From assembly GCA_948356915.1 (NCBI GenBank), contig CAOJCG010000006.1, positions 25,713 to 89,712 on the forward strand: a DNA stretch of 64,000 bases, given 5' to 3'. Under the pieces are notes generated by a model. The model was not told the origin of the DNA. It searched no databases and was given only the letters and a program-made list of their open reading frames with translations. Of this stretch, positions 43,945-53,985 are shown one piece after another. The stretch comes from an uncultured Clostridiaceae bacterium. GTDB lineage: Bacteria; Bacillota; Clostridia; TANB77; CAG-508. Numbering within the stretch: position 1 is the stretch's first letter; each line of letters opens with the position of its first letter. The translations under genes were made by a program, and so were the position numbers.

Positions 43945-46572
43945 CTAACTTTGTGTTGTATTTGTTATAACATTGCTGTTAACTGTATTTGTTGTAGTTG
44001 TGTTTGTTATTGTGTTTTCATTTGGTTTTTCTTCTGTTTTTATTTTGTTTACTGTTATTGTAATTACTGTTCCTTCGTCTACTTTTGTTTTTTCTTGTTT
44101 ACTTTGTTTTAATACTATTCCATCATCTTTATTTTTGTTCTCTTCATATACTATTTCTACTTTTAATTTTTTTTCTTCTAAAATTTTCTTTGCCTCTGCC
44201 ATTTTCTTTCCTATTACATTTGGAACTTCTACTTGTATTTTTTCTGGTTCTTTATGTATATCACAGTTTTCTGTTGGTATTTTATATTTGTCTCCTTCTT
44301 TTGTTGACCATAGATTAGTATTCTCTTTTTCAGGTTTTACTAAAAATGTTTTTTCTTCTTGTTCCGGACAGTATTCATTTGCTATTTTTCCTGTTTCTTT
44401 ACATATTTTTAATTTTGTATGTCCTTCACATGCTTTTGGTACTGTTCCTTTTGCAAAGTATTCTGTTTCTACCCTTGTGCAAGTTTCTGTTGCAACGCAA
44501 CCTGAGTCTAAACATATTTTGGCTGTTACTACCCCTGCTGGTTTTGTGAAACGTTTACCTGGTAAGCTAGAATGTACGCTTCTCATTATTTCACCCCATA
44601 ATTTTGCTGCTCCATTTCCACTAAATTTTGGTGTTTCTTGGTTATCAAAGCCAAACCAGCATGCTGCTGCATAATATGGTGTTATACCACATAGCCATCT
44701 GTCTTTATATTCATCTGTTGAACCTGTTTTTGCTCCTACTTCCATTCCTTTTATCCAACAAGTTGTTGCTGTTCCTCCAGCTCCTGTTACTGGTGCTGTT
44801 AATATTTCTTTTAATATATATGAATTTTCTACACTCATCATTCTTTTTGTTTCTTGTTTTGCTTCTAGTACAACATTACCGTCAGAATCTTCAACTTTTG
44901 TATAGAATGTTGGCTCTATATATACACCATCATTTGCTACCATTGCATATGCTGCACCCATTTGAAGTGGTGTTACACTTACTGCTCCTAATGCTAAAGA
45001 TGAACCTATATCATCATCTCTTAGTCCTGTAAAGTTCATATTTCTTAAAAATTCTGCACCTTTGCTTGGTCCTAATAATGTTAATATTTTTATATTAACT
45101 ATGTTTGATGAATGTTCTATTCCATGTCTTACAGTTAGTAAACCATTGTAACCACCTGAGTTATGTGGGTTATAATTTCCTTTAAAAGTTGTTGCTGAAT
45201 CGTCAAATACTGTTGCTGCTGTAACTGTTCCTGTTTCTAATGCTGGTGCTACTGCAACTATTGGTTTTATAGATGAACCTGGATGTTTTGTACTTGTAGT
45301 TGCTCTATTTATTCCTGCTGGGTTTGAGTCTGTCCCTAAGCCTCCCATACATCCCACTACATAACCAGTGGTAGGCTCTATTATAACCATTGCTGATTGA
45401 GTATGCCCTTCATTTACTAATGTTCCGTCTTTTTTCTTTTCTCTTCCATTTACAATATATTTGTCTTTTGCATATTCTGCTTCCATAGTTTTTTGTATAG
45501 AAGTTATTTGTGTAGAATATATTGTGTAGCCATTATTTTCAATTATAAATTTTGCAGCATCATATTGTAAATTTTGTTCTTCCATTAATTGATTTATTGC
45601 TTGTTCTATTGCTGCTGCTGTATGGTATGAATATGATGTTGCTCCTGTTATTACTGTTCCTTCTTTAAAAGCTATACCTGTTTCAACTTCCCCTACGGCT
45701 GCATTATAAGCCTCATCTGTAAGGTTATATCCTAAACCTTGAGCTTCTTCTTTAAATTTTGCTAAAACTACTTTTGTTTTATTTTTTATTTTTTCTATAT
45801 CTTTTTCTTCTGTACTAAATGGTTTATATGCATTTGGTGCTGGGTTTATTGCAACTAAATATGCACTTTCGGCTAAACTTAAGTCTTTTACATTTTTACT
45901 AAAATAGTATTCAGCTGCTGTTCCTACACCATAATATGTTCCACCCATTAATATTTTATTTAAATATAATTCTAATATTTCATTTTTTGATAAAACTTTT
46001 TCTACATTATATGCACGTGCCATTTCTCTTACTTTTCTTTCTACACCTGCTAAACCAGAGTCTTCTTTATCGTTGAAAGTATTTTTTACTAATTGTTGTG
46101 TTATCGTACTTCCACCATATGATGAGCTACCTTTTCCTAATACAAAACCAACTGTTGCTCCTAATGTTCTTTTTATGTCTATTCCTTTATGTGCATAATA
46201 TCTTTCATCTTCCAATGCAACGAACATTTTTGGTAGGTATTCTGGCATATCTTCTATTGAAACCCATTTTCTATTTTCATCGCCTCTAACTGTTGCTACT
46301 ACATTTCCTTCTGAATCTACAACCTTTGAATTAAAGTTTTTTATAATTAGTTGTTCTCTTGAAACATTGTATTTAGAGCTTGAGAAAATTCCAATTACAA
46401 CTGCTACTGCTATAATTGCAAGAATTACGAATAATATTATCATTCCTAATATTAACCTTTTCCATATTTTTTTGCTCTTTTTGTTTCCTTTTTTTGTTTT
46501 ATATTGTTTTGTTTTTTCTACTTCTTCTACATTCTTTTTTGTATTTTTTTTCTTTCCTTTATTTGTACCCAT
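43945..46572 (-). CDS. Penicillin-binding protein 1A (bifunctional)
   Basis: An 875-residue class A PBP. A basic cytosolic tail of 38 residues, one helix (about 40-65), GT51 glycosyltransferase (ALEDERYYAHKGIDIKRTLG, GGSTITQQLVKNTF, RKVREMARAYNVEKVLSK, LYLNKILMGGTYYGVGTAA), then the transpeptidase with STKHPGSSIKPI (SxxK), HSSNIVNIK (SxN) and VGAKTGST (KTG). A cysteine-rich linker and one PASTA domain (VPNVIGKKMAEAKKILEE) end it. It polymerises and crosslinks peptidoglycan. AAGGAGG before ATG. No in-frame CGG. Confidence 0.95.
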   Translation of the reverse strand: MGTNKGKKKNTKKNVEEVEKTKQYKTKKGNKKSKKIWKRLILGMIILFVILAIIAVAVVIGIFSSSKYNVSREQLIIKNFNSKVVDSEGNVVATVRGDENRKWVSIEDMPEYLPKMFVALEDERYYAHKGIDIKRTLGATVGFVLGKGSSSYGGSTITQQLVKNTFNDKEDSGLAGVERKVREMARAYNVEKVLSKNEILELYLNKILMGGTYYGVGTAAEYYFSKNVKDLSLAESAYLVAINPAPNAYKPFSTEEKDIEKIKNKTKVVLAKFKEEAQGLGYNLTDEAYNAAVGEVETGIAFKEGTVITGATSYSYHTAAAIEQAINQLMEEQNLQYDAAKFIIENNGYTIYSTQITSIQKTMEAEYAKDKYIVNGREKKKDGTLVNEGHTQSAMVIIEPTTGYVVGCMGGLGTDSNPAGINRATTSTKHPGSSIKPIVAVAPALETGTVTAATVFDDSATTFKGNYNPHNSGGYNGLLTVRHGIEHSSNIVNIKILTLLGPSKGAEFLRNMNFTGLRDDDIGSSLALGAVSVTPLQMGAAYAMVANDGVYIEPTFYTKVEDSDGNVVLEAKQETKRMMSVENSYILKEILTAPVTGAGGTATTCWIKGMEVGAKTGSTDEYKDRWLCGITPYYAAACWFGFDNQETPKFSGNGAAKLWGEIMRSVHSSLPGKRFTKPAGVVTAKICLDSGCVATETCTRVETEYFAKGTVPKACEGHTKLKICKETGKIANEYCPEQEEKTFLVKPEKENTNLWSTKEGDKYKIPTENCDIHKEPEKIQVEVPNVIGKKMAEAKKILEEKKLKVEIVYEENKNKDDGIVLKQSKQEKTKVDEGTVITITVNKIKTEEKPNENTITNTTTTNTVNSNVITNTTQS

Positions 46573-46725
46573 TTCAAGTTCCTCCTTAGCACAAAATTGA
46601 TAGGTACATTATATAATATATTAGTTAAAATTAAAAGGTTTTTTAAGAAAATTTTAAGAAAAAGATTTTCAAATATTACAAATAATTTTATGATTACATT
46701 ATTTTACAAATTTGTATAAATTCGG

Positions 46726-46754
46726 TTGACACATTTACATAACTTTGTTATAAT
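46726..46754 (+). promoter_or_regulatory. Consensus promoter of the gene at 46799
   Basis: TTGACA (46726-46731), 17 bases, TATAAT (46749-46754): a perfect sigma-A promoter, with AAGGAGG at 46785-46791. Confidence 0.93.
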
Positions 46755-46798
46755 ATATGAGTAACGTAAATTGATATTTTTTATAAGGAGGATTTTAT

Positions 46799-47791
46799 AT
46801 GATTCATTATGTACCTATTTGCATTATCCTTGCCATACTTGGCACCTTACTCGTAAACCCAACAATGTATTATCACTTTTTTAGCAGGCGGATTAACTAC
46901 AAAAAGAAGTTAGCAGAATACGAAGAAAAAAAAGCAAAAGATCATTGGCTTAGTGCTCCAGAACGCAATATATTCTGTGACTCTCCTATTTTATTAATAA
47001 TAGGTCAAACTATTGCCTTTATTTGCATCTTTGCATTCTGCCTTTATGGATTCTATTCTGGAGTTCCTATGGCAGTAAAATACTCTGCAATACTAGCTTA
47101 TCTTTGGATTCCTGGGGTATCGCAGTTTTTTAATTGGATTTCTTATATTGTTACAGATGGATACTCTTCGATTGATGGTTATATCTCTGATAGTATTTAC
47201 AAAGCTTGTTTAATTTTGGCTGGAATCTTTATTGCAATATCTATTGGCGTGGGCATTCATAATGGTGTTTATAATTATCTTCATACCTATGATGATATCA
47301 CCTTTATGGAGGAGAACCATGAAGAATATCCTACTGTGGATGAAACAACGTTATTGCAAACAGCTAACTTAACAGCAGGTTCTACTGTATATTCTCCTAT
47401 TTATAGGAATGGAAGTTGGATTTATCCTGTTGTTAATAATGATTCAAATGTAGCTTCTTCTGGCTATTTCGTATATTCTGCAGAAAAGAACATTTCTTTT
47501 GTACCTAAGGATATTTCATATTCTCCTTGGCTTTCAACTGCTAATAATGTACAACGTGTATTAAGAAGGCATTATCCTTCTGCTGTATTTTGGGGAGATG
47601 TTAGCTTCCAAATCGAACCTGAAACTGGAGATATATACTTTGCTCAGTTCTATGGTGACTATGCTTGTTTCCGTGCAGGTAGAAAAGTAGAGGGTGTAAT
47701 CCTTGTAAATGCATCGAACGGAAAGTGTATTCAGTATCATATAACACATATACCTGATTGGATTAATTGGATTACAGGAGTTTCGTTTTAA
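46799..47791 (+). CDS. Membrane protein with domain shared with the 594-aa protein
   Basis: A 330-residue protein. Hydrophobic helices lie near residues 4-22, 66-86, 95-115 and 133-155; an extracytoplasmic domain of about 170 residues follows. Its part from about residue 195 to 325 resembles residues 135-290 of the protein at 9474: strand pattern with a final V-x-G-V-I-L-V-x-A-x-x-G block then P-D-W-I. An in-frame CGG is read as Arg (S-R-R-I-N). Consensus promoter, strong ribosome site and a near-perfect terminator make it an isolated single-gene unit between native genes. Function and family unknown. Confidence 0.65.
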   Translation: MIHYVPICIILAILGTLLVNPTMYYHFFSRRINYKKKLAEYEEKKAKDHWLSAPERNIFCDSPILLIIGQTIAFICIFAFCLYGFYSGVPMAVKYSAILAYLWIPGVSQFFNWISYIVTDGYSSIDGYISDSIYKACLILAGIFIAISIGVGIHNGVYNYLHTYDDITFMEENHEEYPTVDETTLLQTANLTAGSTVYSPIYRNGSWIYPVVNNDSNVASSGYFVYSAEKNISFVPKDISYSPWLSTANNVQRVLRRHYPSAVFWGDVSFQIEPETGDIYFAQFYGDYACFRAGRKVEGVILVNASNGKCIQYHITHIPDWINWITGVSF

Positions 47792-47826
47792 TTAAGATTT
47801 AATATTGTACTAAATTTTAATTTTTA

Positions 47827-47870
47827 ACACAAAAATGCTAGGCTATTATTTTAGCCTAGCATTTTTGTGT
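47827..47870. terminator. Bidirectional terminator
   Basis: ACACAAAAATGCTAGGCTA (47827-47845) pairs exactly with TAGCCTAGCATTTTTGTGT (47852-47870). It separates the convergent genes at 46799 and rny. Confidence 0.95.
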
Positions 47871-47881
47871 TTTTTTCATTT

Positions 47882-49423
47882 TTATTTGGCGTAATCTACT
47901 ACTCTTGTTTCTCTTATTACATTTACTTTTATTTGGCCTGGGTAATCCATTTCACCTTCTACTTTTTTAGCTACATCTCTTGCCATTATTGTCATTTCAC
48001 TGTCTGTTATTTTTTCTGGTTTCACTATTATTCTTATTTCTCTACCTGCTTGTATTGCAAAAGATTTGTCTACTCCTTCAAATGAGTCTGCAATTTCTTC
48101 TAGTTGTTGTAATCTTTTTATATATGCTTCTAGTGTTTCTCTTCTTGCTCCTGGTCTTGATGCTGAAATTGCATCTGCTGCTTGTACAAGTACTGCTTCT
48201 AAACTTAGTGGTTCTACATCTCCATGGTGTGCTTCTACTGCATTTATTACTGTTTCATTTTCTTTGTATTTTTTTAGTATATCTACACCTATTTCTACGT
48301 GCGTTCCTTCCATATCATGGTCTAACGCTTTTCCTATGTCATGTAATAAACCTGCTCTTCTTGCTATTTTTGGATCTAAACCTAATTCTTCTGCCATTAT
48401 TCTAGCTAAGTTAGATACTTCTACTGAATGGTTTAGTACATTTTGCCCATAGCTTGTCCTATATTTTAGTTTTCCTAATAGTTTTATGATGTCTGGGTGA
48501 AGTCCTACAACTCCTGCTTCCATTGCTGCTCTTTCTCCTTCTTCTTTTATTGTTTGTTCTAGTTCTTCTCTTGATTTTTCAACCATTTCTTCTATTTTTG
48601 CTGGGTGAATTCTTCCATCATTTATTAGTTTTTCTAGTGCCATTTTTGCAATTTCTCTTCTTAATGGGTCAAAACCTGAAATTACTACTGCTTCTGGTGT
48701 ATCATCTATTATTAGATCTATTCCTGTTAATGTTTCTAGTGTTTTTATGTTTCTTCCTTCTCTACCAATAATTCTTCCTTTCATATCATCATTTGGAAGT
48801 GATACTATTGATACTGTTGTTTCTGATGTATGGTCTGCTGCACATTTTTGAATTGCATAACCTATTATTTCTTTAGCATTTTTTTCTGCTGTTTCTTTAG
48901 TTTTTTGTTCCATTTCTTTTAATAGGTTTGCTTTTTCAATTGTAATTTGTTTTTCCATTTCTGATAAAATCATTTTTTTTGCTTCTTCTTGTGATAGTCT
49001 TGAAATTCTTTCTAGTTCTTCCATTTCTTTATTTCTTAGTTCTTCTAATTCTTTACTTCTATTTTCATTTGCTTCTGTTTTTAGTGTTAATTCTTTTTCT
49101 TTTCTTTCTAATGTGTTAATTTTGTTTTCAAGATTTTCCTCTTTTTGTATTAAACGATTTTCTTGTCTTTGTACTTCGCCTCTTCTTTCTCTAATCTCTT
49201 GGTCTAGCTCTTTTCTTGAAGCCATTATCTCTTCTTGTGCTTTATAGATTTCTTCTTTCTTTCTATTTTCTGCCTCTTTATTTGCTAGTTCTATTATTCT
49301 TTTAGCTTCACTTTCTGCACTTTTCATTTTTGATTCTGCTATTTTCTTTCTAATATATACACCTACAAATGTAAATATTACTGCTGAGATTAGAAATATG
49401 GCGATATTAATTATGATATCCAT
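47882..49423 (-). CDS. rny: Ribonuclease Y
   Basis: A 513-residue membrane-bound endoribonuclease. An N-terminal helix (residues 4-24), a long coiled coil (about 27-195, Lys/Glu heptads), a KH domain ([20 protein letters not shown] at about 214) and an HD domain with [20 protein letters not shown] (about 357) and EAHHGDVEP. It starts mRNA decay. Length is typical. AGAGG before ATG. No in-frame CGG. Confidence 0.97.
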   Translation of the reverse strand: MDIIINIAIFLISAVIFTFVGVYIRKKIAESKMKSAESEAKRIIELANKEAENRKKEEIYKAQEEIMASRKELDQEIRERRGEVQRQENRLIQKEENLENKINTLERKEKELTLKTEANENRSKELEELRNKEMEELERISRLSQEEAKKMILSEMEKQITIEKANLLKEMEQKTKETAEKNAKEIIGYAIQKCAADHTSETTVSIVSLPNDDMKGRIIGREGRNIKTLETLTGIDLIIDDTPEAVVISGFDPLRREIAKMALEKLINDGRIHPAKIEEMVEKSREELEQTIKEEGERAAMEAGVVGLHPDIIKLLGKLKYRTSYGQNVLNHSVEVSNLARIMAEELGLDPKIARRAGLLHDIGKALDHDMEGTHVEIGVDILKKYKENETVINAVEAHHGDVEPLSLEAVLVQAADAISASRPGARRETLEAYIKRLQQLEEIADSFEGVDKSFAIQAGREIRIIVKPEKITDSEMTIMARDVAKKVEGEMDYPGQIKVNVIRETRVVDYAK

Positions 49424-49574
49424 AATTTTACACCTCTTTCTTATTTAATTTTCAATGTACATAAATATATAATATATGTCTTTTATTTTTTAAAATATAT
49501 TTTTGTCTCCTATTCTATTTTATATTTATTATTCGAAAGTGTCAAGGGGTTTGGTAAAAAAACATGAAGTTAGA

Positions 49575-49620
49575 ATCTACTCTATTTCTTCCAACCTCCA
49601 ATTTCTAACTTCCAACTTTC
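49575..49620. repeat. Heptad-like repeat family 4, copy
   Basis: CCAACCTCCAATTTCTAACT and TCCAACTT, the complementary orientation of the units near 43836. Confidence 0.75.
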
Positions 49621-49629
49621 GCATAAAAA

Positions 49630-49649
49630 AATTCAGCTTTCGCTGAATC
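49630..49649 (-). terminator. Terminator of the recombinase gene
   Basis: ATTCAGC pairs with GCTGAAT across TTTC, followed on the minus strand by a T run, directly at the recombinase stop codon. Confidence 0.85.
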
Positions 49650-49652
49650 TTT

Positions 49653-50534
49653 TTATGCTCTTGGGTGAGCTTTTCTGTATACGTTCTTTATTCCGTCACT
49701 TTGAAATTGCATATATACTTGTGTTGAAGATATATCTGAATGTCCTAACATTGTTTGTATTGCTTTTAGGTCTGCTCCATTTTGCAATAAATGTGTTGCA
49801 AATGAGTGTCTTAATACGTGTGGTGTTATATCTTTTGTTATATGTGCTTGTTCTTTATAGAATTTTACTATTTTCCAGAATCCTTGCCTTGTTAGCCTTT
49901 GACCATTAATATTTACAAATAATGCTTTTACACTTTCATCTCTAATTAGTACTGGTCTTGCTTCTTCTACATATTCTTTTAATGCTTTTAAAGACATTGT
50001 TCCTAATGGTATGTTTCTTTCTTTAGAACCTGTTTTACATGTTACATATCCTTCTTCTAAATTTACATTTTCCATATTTAAAGAGATAATTTCTGTAACT
50101 CTCATTCCTGTAGCATAAGCAAATTCTAGCATTGCCTTATCTCTAGTTCCTTTTAAATCAACATCTTTTGGTTGTTCTAATAATAGTTCTACTTCTTGCG
50201 CTGTTAATACACTTGGTGCTTTCTTTTCCACCTTTGGTGATTGGATATTATTAGTTGGATCTTCTTTTGCCTTTTTATTTCTTACTAAAAATTGATAAAA
50301 AGACCTTATTGAAGCTAAATTTCTTGATACTGTTGATGATTTTTTACCTACTTCTTGTAAGTGATTTAAGTATTCTTTAATATCTGCTTCTTTTACTTTA
50401 GCATAGTTGATTTTGTTTTCATCTAAATATTTGTTATAGTATACAATATCCCTTCTATATGATTGTAAAGTATTGTCTGATACTTTCTTATCGTTTTGAA
50501 GAAATTCTAAAAAAAGTTTTACTTGTTTTTCCAT
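49653..50534 (-). CDS. xerD: Tyrosine recombinase XerC/XerD-like
   Basis: A 293-residue recombinase. An N-terminal SAM-like core-binding domain (FLEFLQNDKKVSDNTLQSYR) and a catalytic domain with Arg in YATGMRVTEIISLNMENV (about residue 146), Lys in the beta-hairpin, HVLRHSFATHLLQNGADL (about 240), LGHSDISSTQVY with the nucleophile Tyr (about 276). It resolves chromosome dimers at dif. XerD is more likely than XerC from the length and ending, but not proven. No mobile-element genes are beside it. Confidence 0.9.
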   Translation of the reverse strand: MEKQVKLFLEFLQNDKKVSDNTLQSYRRDIVYYNKYLDENKINYAKVKEADIKEYLNHLQEVGKKSSTVSRNLASIRSFYQFLVRNKKAKEDPTNNIQSPKVEKKAPSVLTAQEVELLLEQPKDVDLKGTRDKAMLEFAYATGMRVTEIISLNMENVNLEEGYVTCKTGSKERNIPLGTMSLKALKEYVEEARPVLIRDESVKALFVNINGQRLTRQGFWKIVKFYKEQAHITKDITPHVLRHSFATHLLQNGADLKAIQTMLGHSDISSTQVYMQFQSDGIKNVYRKAHPRA

Positions 50535-50659
50535 TATTAGCTCCCCTATTCTTATCTTTATTTTTTGTCGTTTACTTTAGCTTACGTAAACTGTATATGT
50601 TATATCAAATTAGTTGGAAATTGTAAAGAGTTTTTTGCAAAATTCTACAATTTTTTTAT

Positions 50660-50800
50660 TCAGAGGCGGAAGTCAGAAATCAGAAGTCAGAATTTATAGT
50701 AATTTCTTCGATGATTGAATTGATTTATTCTATGTCTTTATATTTTATACATATCTTTTTATATTGCTTTTCTGACTTTCGACCTCCGACTTCCTAATTC
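50660..50800. repeat. Inverted repeat pair related to family 4
   Basis: GGCGGAAGTCAGAAATCAGA at 50664 and its reverse form TCTGACTTTCGACCTCCGAC at 50771 border a segment with TTTCTTCGATG. The units are GAAGTCAGA rather than GAAGTTGGA, an apparent subfamily. Confidence 0.75.
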
Positions 50801-50802
50801 TA

Positions 50803-51450
50803 TTATATAAACATCTTTATACATAGTGAAACTATATTACTAGACCCATATACTTCTATGAATGACGCTCCAACCATTAAAGAAGCTATAAAACTAGAAA
50901 AAATAGTATGTCTTATAATTTGCATTTTCACATTTTCTCTTCTCTTATCTTTTATTATTGATTTATACAATTTTATTCCACTAACAGCTAAAGCAACAAT
51001 ACATGGTATAAGTATTATATTTTGTAGTAACAATGAACATATACTAAATAAAATACCTTTCCACATTGTATATGTAATCATTATTGAAGATATTGTATAA
51101 CCTAGAGAAAATCCCCTAACGCCTATTATTATATAGACAATGGGTATTCCAATAACAGTTGAACCTATAAACCACAGAGAAATAGTAAGTATCAGGTTGC
51201 TTATTATAGAACTTTTAAGCAAACTACCTAAATCTATTTTATAGTCTGTATTTAAAGCTTCAGTAAAGTTTCCTAAATATTGTGTTATTTGTGTCTTTTG
51301 CCCTTCCTCTACATTATTTATAAACATTACACCAATTATAGTTCCTATTAAAAAAACTATACATACTGATAAGTATTCTTTAATATTCTTTCTAATATGC
51401 TCTTTTATCAAATCTATTATTTTAAAATTTCTCTTCTCTTGTTTTCTCAT
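50803..51450 (-). CDS. spoIIM: Stage II sporulation protein M
   Basis: A 215-residue membrane protein with five helices (about 27-47, 85-105, 107-127, 135-160, 185-205) and the family block IPIVYIIIGVRGFSLGYTIS. It belongs to the SpoIIDMP complex that drives engulfment. With spoIIIAA and the CotF-like gene it supports sporulation. AAAGGAG before ATG. No in-frame CGG. Confidence 0.9.
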   Translation of the reverse strand: MRKQEKRNFKIIDLIKEHIRKNIKEYLSVCIVFLIGTIIGVMFINNVEEGQKTQITQYLGNFTEALNTDYKIDLGSLLKSSIISNLILTISLWFIGSTVIGIPIVYIIIGVRGFSLGYTISSIMITYTMWKGILFSICSLLLQNIILIPCIVALAVSGIKLYKSIIKDKRRENVKMQIIRHTIFSSFIASLMVGASFIEVYGSSNIVSLCIKMFI

Positions 51451-51531
51451 AAGTTTTCTCCTTTCGTACTTTCTACATAATGTCTATTCCATAATTAAAG
51501 TTTTTAGAACAAAAAATAAAAAACAAATGTT

Positions 51532-51575
51532 AAAAGAATGAGTAATAATATTTTTAGTTTTATTACTCATTCTTT
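51532..51575 (-). terminator. Terminator of the dockerin-like gene
   Basis: AAAAGAATGAGTAATAA (51532-51548) pairs with TTATTACTCATTCTTTT (51559-51575), 11 bases past the stop codon. Confidence 0.9.
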
Positions 51576-51586
51576 TGTGTAAAATT

Positions 51587-53209
51587 TTATTTAGTTAATA
51601 TAAATGGATCTATTTCTGTACCTGAACCTGATTGTATCTTTATATTTTCTTTTAAAGTTACAACTGGTCGTAATCCTGACTGTTCAGAATTTTCTATAGT
51701 AGATTGTGCTGTTCCATATAAGTCTTGTACCCAATAATCTCCTTTAAAATAGTTGTTAAATAATTGTACTGTAATTTCATCTGTAGAGTTTTTATAATTA
51801 TTATAGTCTTCTTGTAAAGGGAAACTCATCTCTTTTGCATATTCTGCATTAAAACATTTTTGGAAATATTCAAATTCTGAGTAACTACTACAATCATTCC
51901 AGTTTGAGCCTGTATATGGACCATTCATATTCGTTTCTACTGCTATAGCATATTTAGCAAATGAGTATCCACAATTTTGAATTATATTAGATATTGGAAT
52001 TATTTGAATTTTATCTCCTTCTATTTTCCAAACTCTCCATTGCAAATTCATAGTTGTATCATTTAACGCTGTCTCATATGAAATCACATCTCCAATTTTT
52101 ATTTTAGATTGTGGTGTATCAGTATTTGTTTCTTCTGTATTTGTTTGAAGTGGCTCAGTTAGTAAATTATCTTCTAGTCTTCCCAAGTACATGTCTATCA
52201 TTTGCATAACATCATCTATATCTAATATATCGTCTATATTGTATAAGTTTGCAGCTAACTTTTGTATGTTATTTGCTGGGGCATGTCCTAAATAATCATC
52301 TATTATAACCATAATATCATCTGTATCACATACATAGCCATCTCCATTTGCATCACCTAATAATACAATTTTAGATATTCCATTTTTAGTTTCTAATGTA
52401 TAACCTGTTTTTATTATTTCATCATTTTGTATTTCATTTCCATTTTCATCTTTTATACTAGTAATTGTATTATTTATTGCAATTATTTCTTGCTTTGTTA
52501 CTTGCTTGTCCTCATCATCTTTTGGTAGTACTATTTGTACTATCTTTTCTCCTTCTAATTTTGAAAAGTTGATAACAATATCATTTCCTACTGCTTCTAC
52601 TTTTGGAGCTAATGAACTGATTATAAATAAAGCTAATATACTAGATAAAAACTTTTTTAATATTCCACTCTTTTTTAATTTATTTGATACCACTAAAATT
52701 GTTACTCCCATAATAATTACTCCTATCCCTATAATTACAATATATACTATACTCATTGCTAATGTTTTGTCTATTTTAACATCTATATCTTCCAATCCGC
52801 TTGTACTTTTAAATGTATATGATTCTTTTTGTCCAACTGCTCTAAATTTAACACTTCCTATACTAAAAGTTGTTTCTTTACTAGGCTTTGTTGCTTTAAA
52901 TGCAACTTCAAAATCATTTATCCCTTTTCCCTCCATATTAGCATATATACACATAATTTCTTCACCTTTAGTGGCAACGTTTAAACCTGATGTTCTACTA
53001 TCTACAAGTTCAAAACATTTTGGATCATATTCAATGCTAAAGTTAGCACCTATAACTTTTCTATCACAGCTTATTTTGTATACTACTTCATCTCCTACTT
53101 CTACATAATCCTTGTCTATAGAGGTTTTTGCAGTGAATGCATTAGATGTTATTGGTATTAACATCATAATTGTAATTATCAATATGCTTATTTTTATTAT
53201 TTTTTTCAT
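51587..53209 (-). CDS. Surface protein with cohesin-like and dockerin-like modules
   Basis: A 540-residue protein. Signal peptide (1-24), a cohesin/Ig-like beta domain (about 27-150, paralogous to the next gene), a membrane helix (about 154-177), a second hydrophobic segment (about 188-208), a type I dockerin-like pair of calcium loops (GDANGDGYVCDTDDIMVIID and YNIDDILDIDDVMQMIDMYL, about 290-345), a Thr/Asn linker and a C-terminal DUF6273-like domain ending GLRPVVTLKE and GSGTEIDPFIL. Attachment of cohesin- and dockerin-bearing surface proteins is likely. GAGGAG before ATG. No in-frame CGG. Confidence 0.75.
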   Translation of the reverse strand: MKKIIKISILIITIMMLIPITSNAFTAKTSIDKDYVEVGDEVVYKISCDRKVIGANFSIEYDPKCFELVDSRTSGLNVATKGEEIMCIYANMEGKGINDFEVAFKATKPSKETTFSIGSVKFRAVGQKESYTFKSTSGLEDIDVKIDKTLAMSIVYIVIIGIGVIIMGVTILVVSNKLKKSGILKKFLSSILALFIISSLAPKVEAVGNDIVINFSKLEGEKIVQIVLPKDDEDKQVTKQEIIAINNTITSIKDENGNEIQNDEIIKTGYTLETKNGISKIVLLGDANGDGYVCDTDDIMVIIDDYLGHAPANNIQKLAANLYNIDDILDIDDVMQMIDMYLGRLEDNLLTEPLQTNTEETNTDTPQSKIKIGDVISYETALNDTTMNLQWRVWKIEGDKIQIIPISNIIQNCGYSFAKYAIAVETNMNGPYTGSNWNDCSSYSEFEYFQKCFNAEYAKEMSFPLQEDYNNYKNSTDEITVQLFNNYFKGDYWVQDLYGTAQSTIENSEQSGLRPVVTLKENIKIQSGSGTEIDPFILTK

Positions 53210-53226
53210 ATACTCCTCTTTCTAGT

Positions 53227-53871
53227 TTATTTTACTTCTTTTAATCTATTAAGTCTTATTTTATTTACAAGTACTAATAAAACAAATAGAATTATTAATT
53301 TTATTAATACATCCTTTTCCCCTGTTTGTGGTAATTTAGTATCTTGACTTGTTGTATTATCTTTATTACTATTGGTTATTGTATTTTGTGTTTCATTTAC
53401 AATAGTATTTGTGTTTGTATTGTCTATTGTTTTTACATTAATTATTGTTTCTATTCCATCTATTTGACTTCCAGTATATGATGTTTTGGCATTTACAGCT
53501 CTAAACTTTGCACCTTCTAGTCTAAAGTTTACACTTTTATTTGCTATTTTTGCTTTTAAAACAATTTCAAAATTATCCGTTCCTACTCCACTCATATCTG
53601 CATATATACAAGCGATTTTTCCATTTTTCTCTGCAACATTTAATCCTGATGTATTACTTCTTACTAGTTCAAATGCTTCATTATCATAATTTAGCTTAAA
53701 GTTAGTTGCAACTATTTTTTCATTTGCTTTAATTTTAAATATGATTTCTTCACCAGATTTTACAGAAATATTATTAATCGAAGGTTCTATTGAAAAAGCA
53801 TATGTGTATACTGTAAAAATCATTATTGCAACAATTATGAGCATTATCAACTTCAATATTTTATTTATCAT
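53227..53871 (-). CDS. LPQTG-anchored cohesin-like surface protein
   Basis: A 214-residue protein. Signal peptide (1-25), a single beta-sandwich domain (about 27-150) clearly related to the N-terminal domain of the downstream gene (shared S-G-L-N-V-A, I-x-C-I-Y-A-x-M, F-R-A-V), an Asn/Thr linker, then LPQTGEKD, a hydrophobic helix and a basic tail: a sortase signal. It probably displays a cohesin-like module on the wall, able to bind the dockerin-like partner encoded 17 bases downstream. Confidence 0.82.
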   Translation of the reverse strand: MINKILKLIMLIIVAIMIFTVYTYAFSIEPSINNISVKSGEEIIFKIKANEKIVATNFKLNYDNEAFELVRSNTSGLNVAEKNGKIACIYADMSGVGTDNFEIVLKAKIANKSVNFRLEGAKFRAVNAKTSYTGSQIDGIETIINVKTIDNTNTNTIVNETQNTITNSNKDNTTSQDTKLPQTGEKDVLIKLIILFVLLVLVNKIRLNRLKEVK

Positions 53872-53985
53872 CTTTTTACCTCATTGCTATTTATTCATAA
53901 TATTTATATATATTAAGTATATCATCTTTGCATTACATTCATGTTACTTTTATATTACGTTTTTATTACGTTTTTCTAGATATGT

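Noticed and set aside
49653..50534. XerD-like recombinase as an integrase of a mobile island
   Set aside because: Length, motifs and neighbours (rny, spoIIM) fit the housekeeping dif recombinase; no attachment-site repeats were seen.
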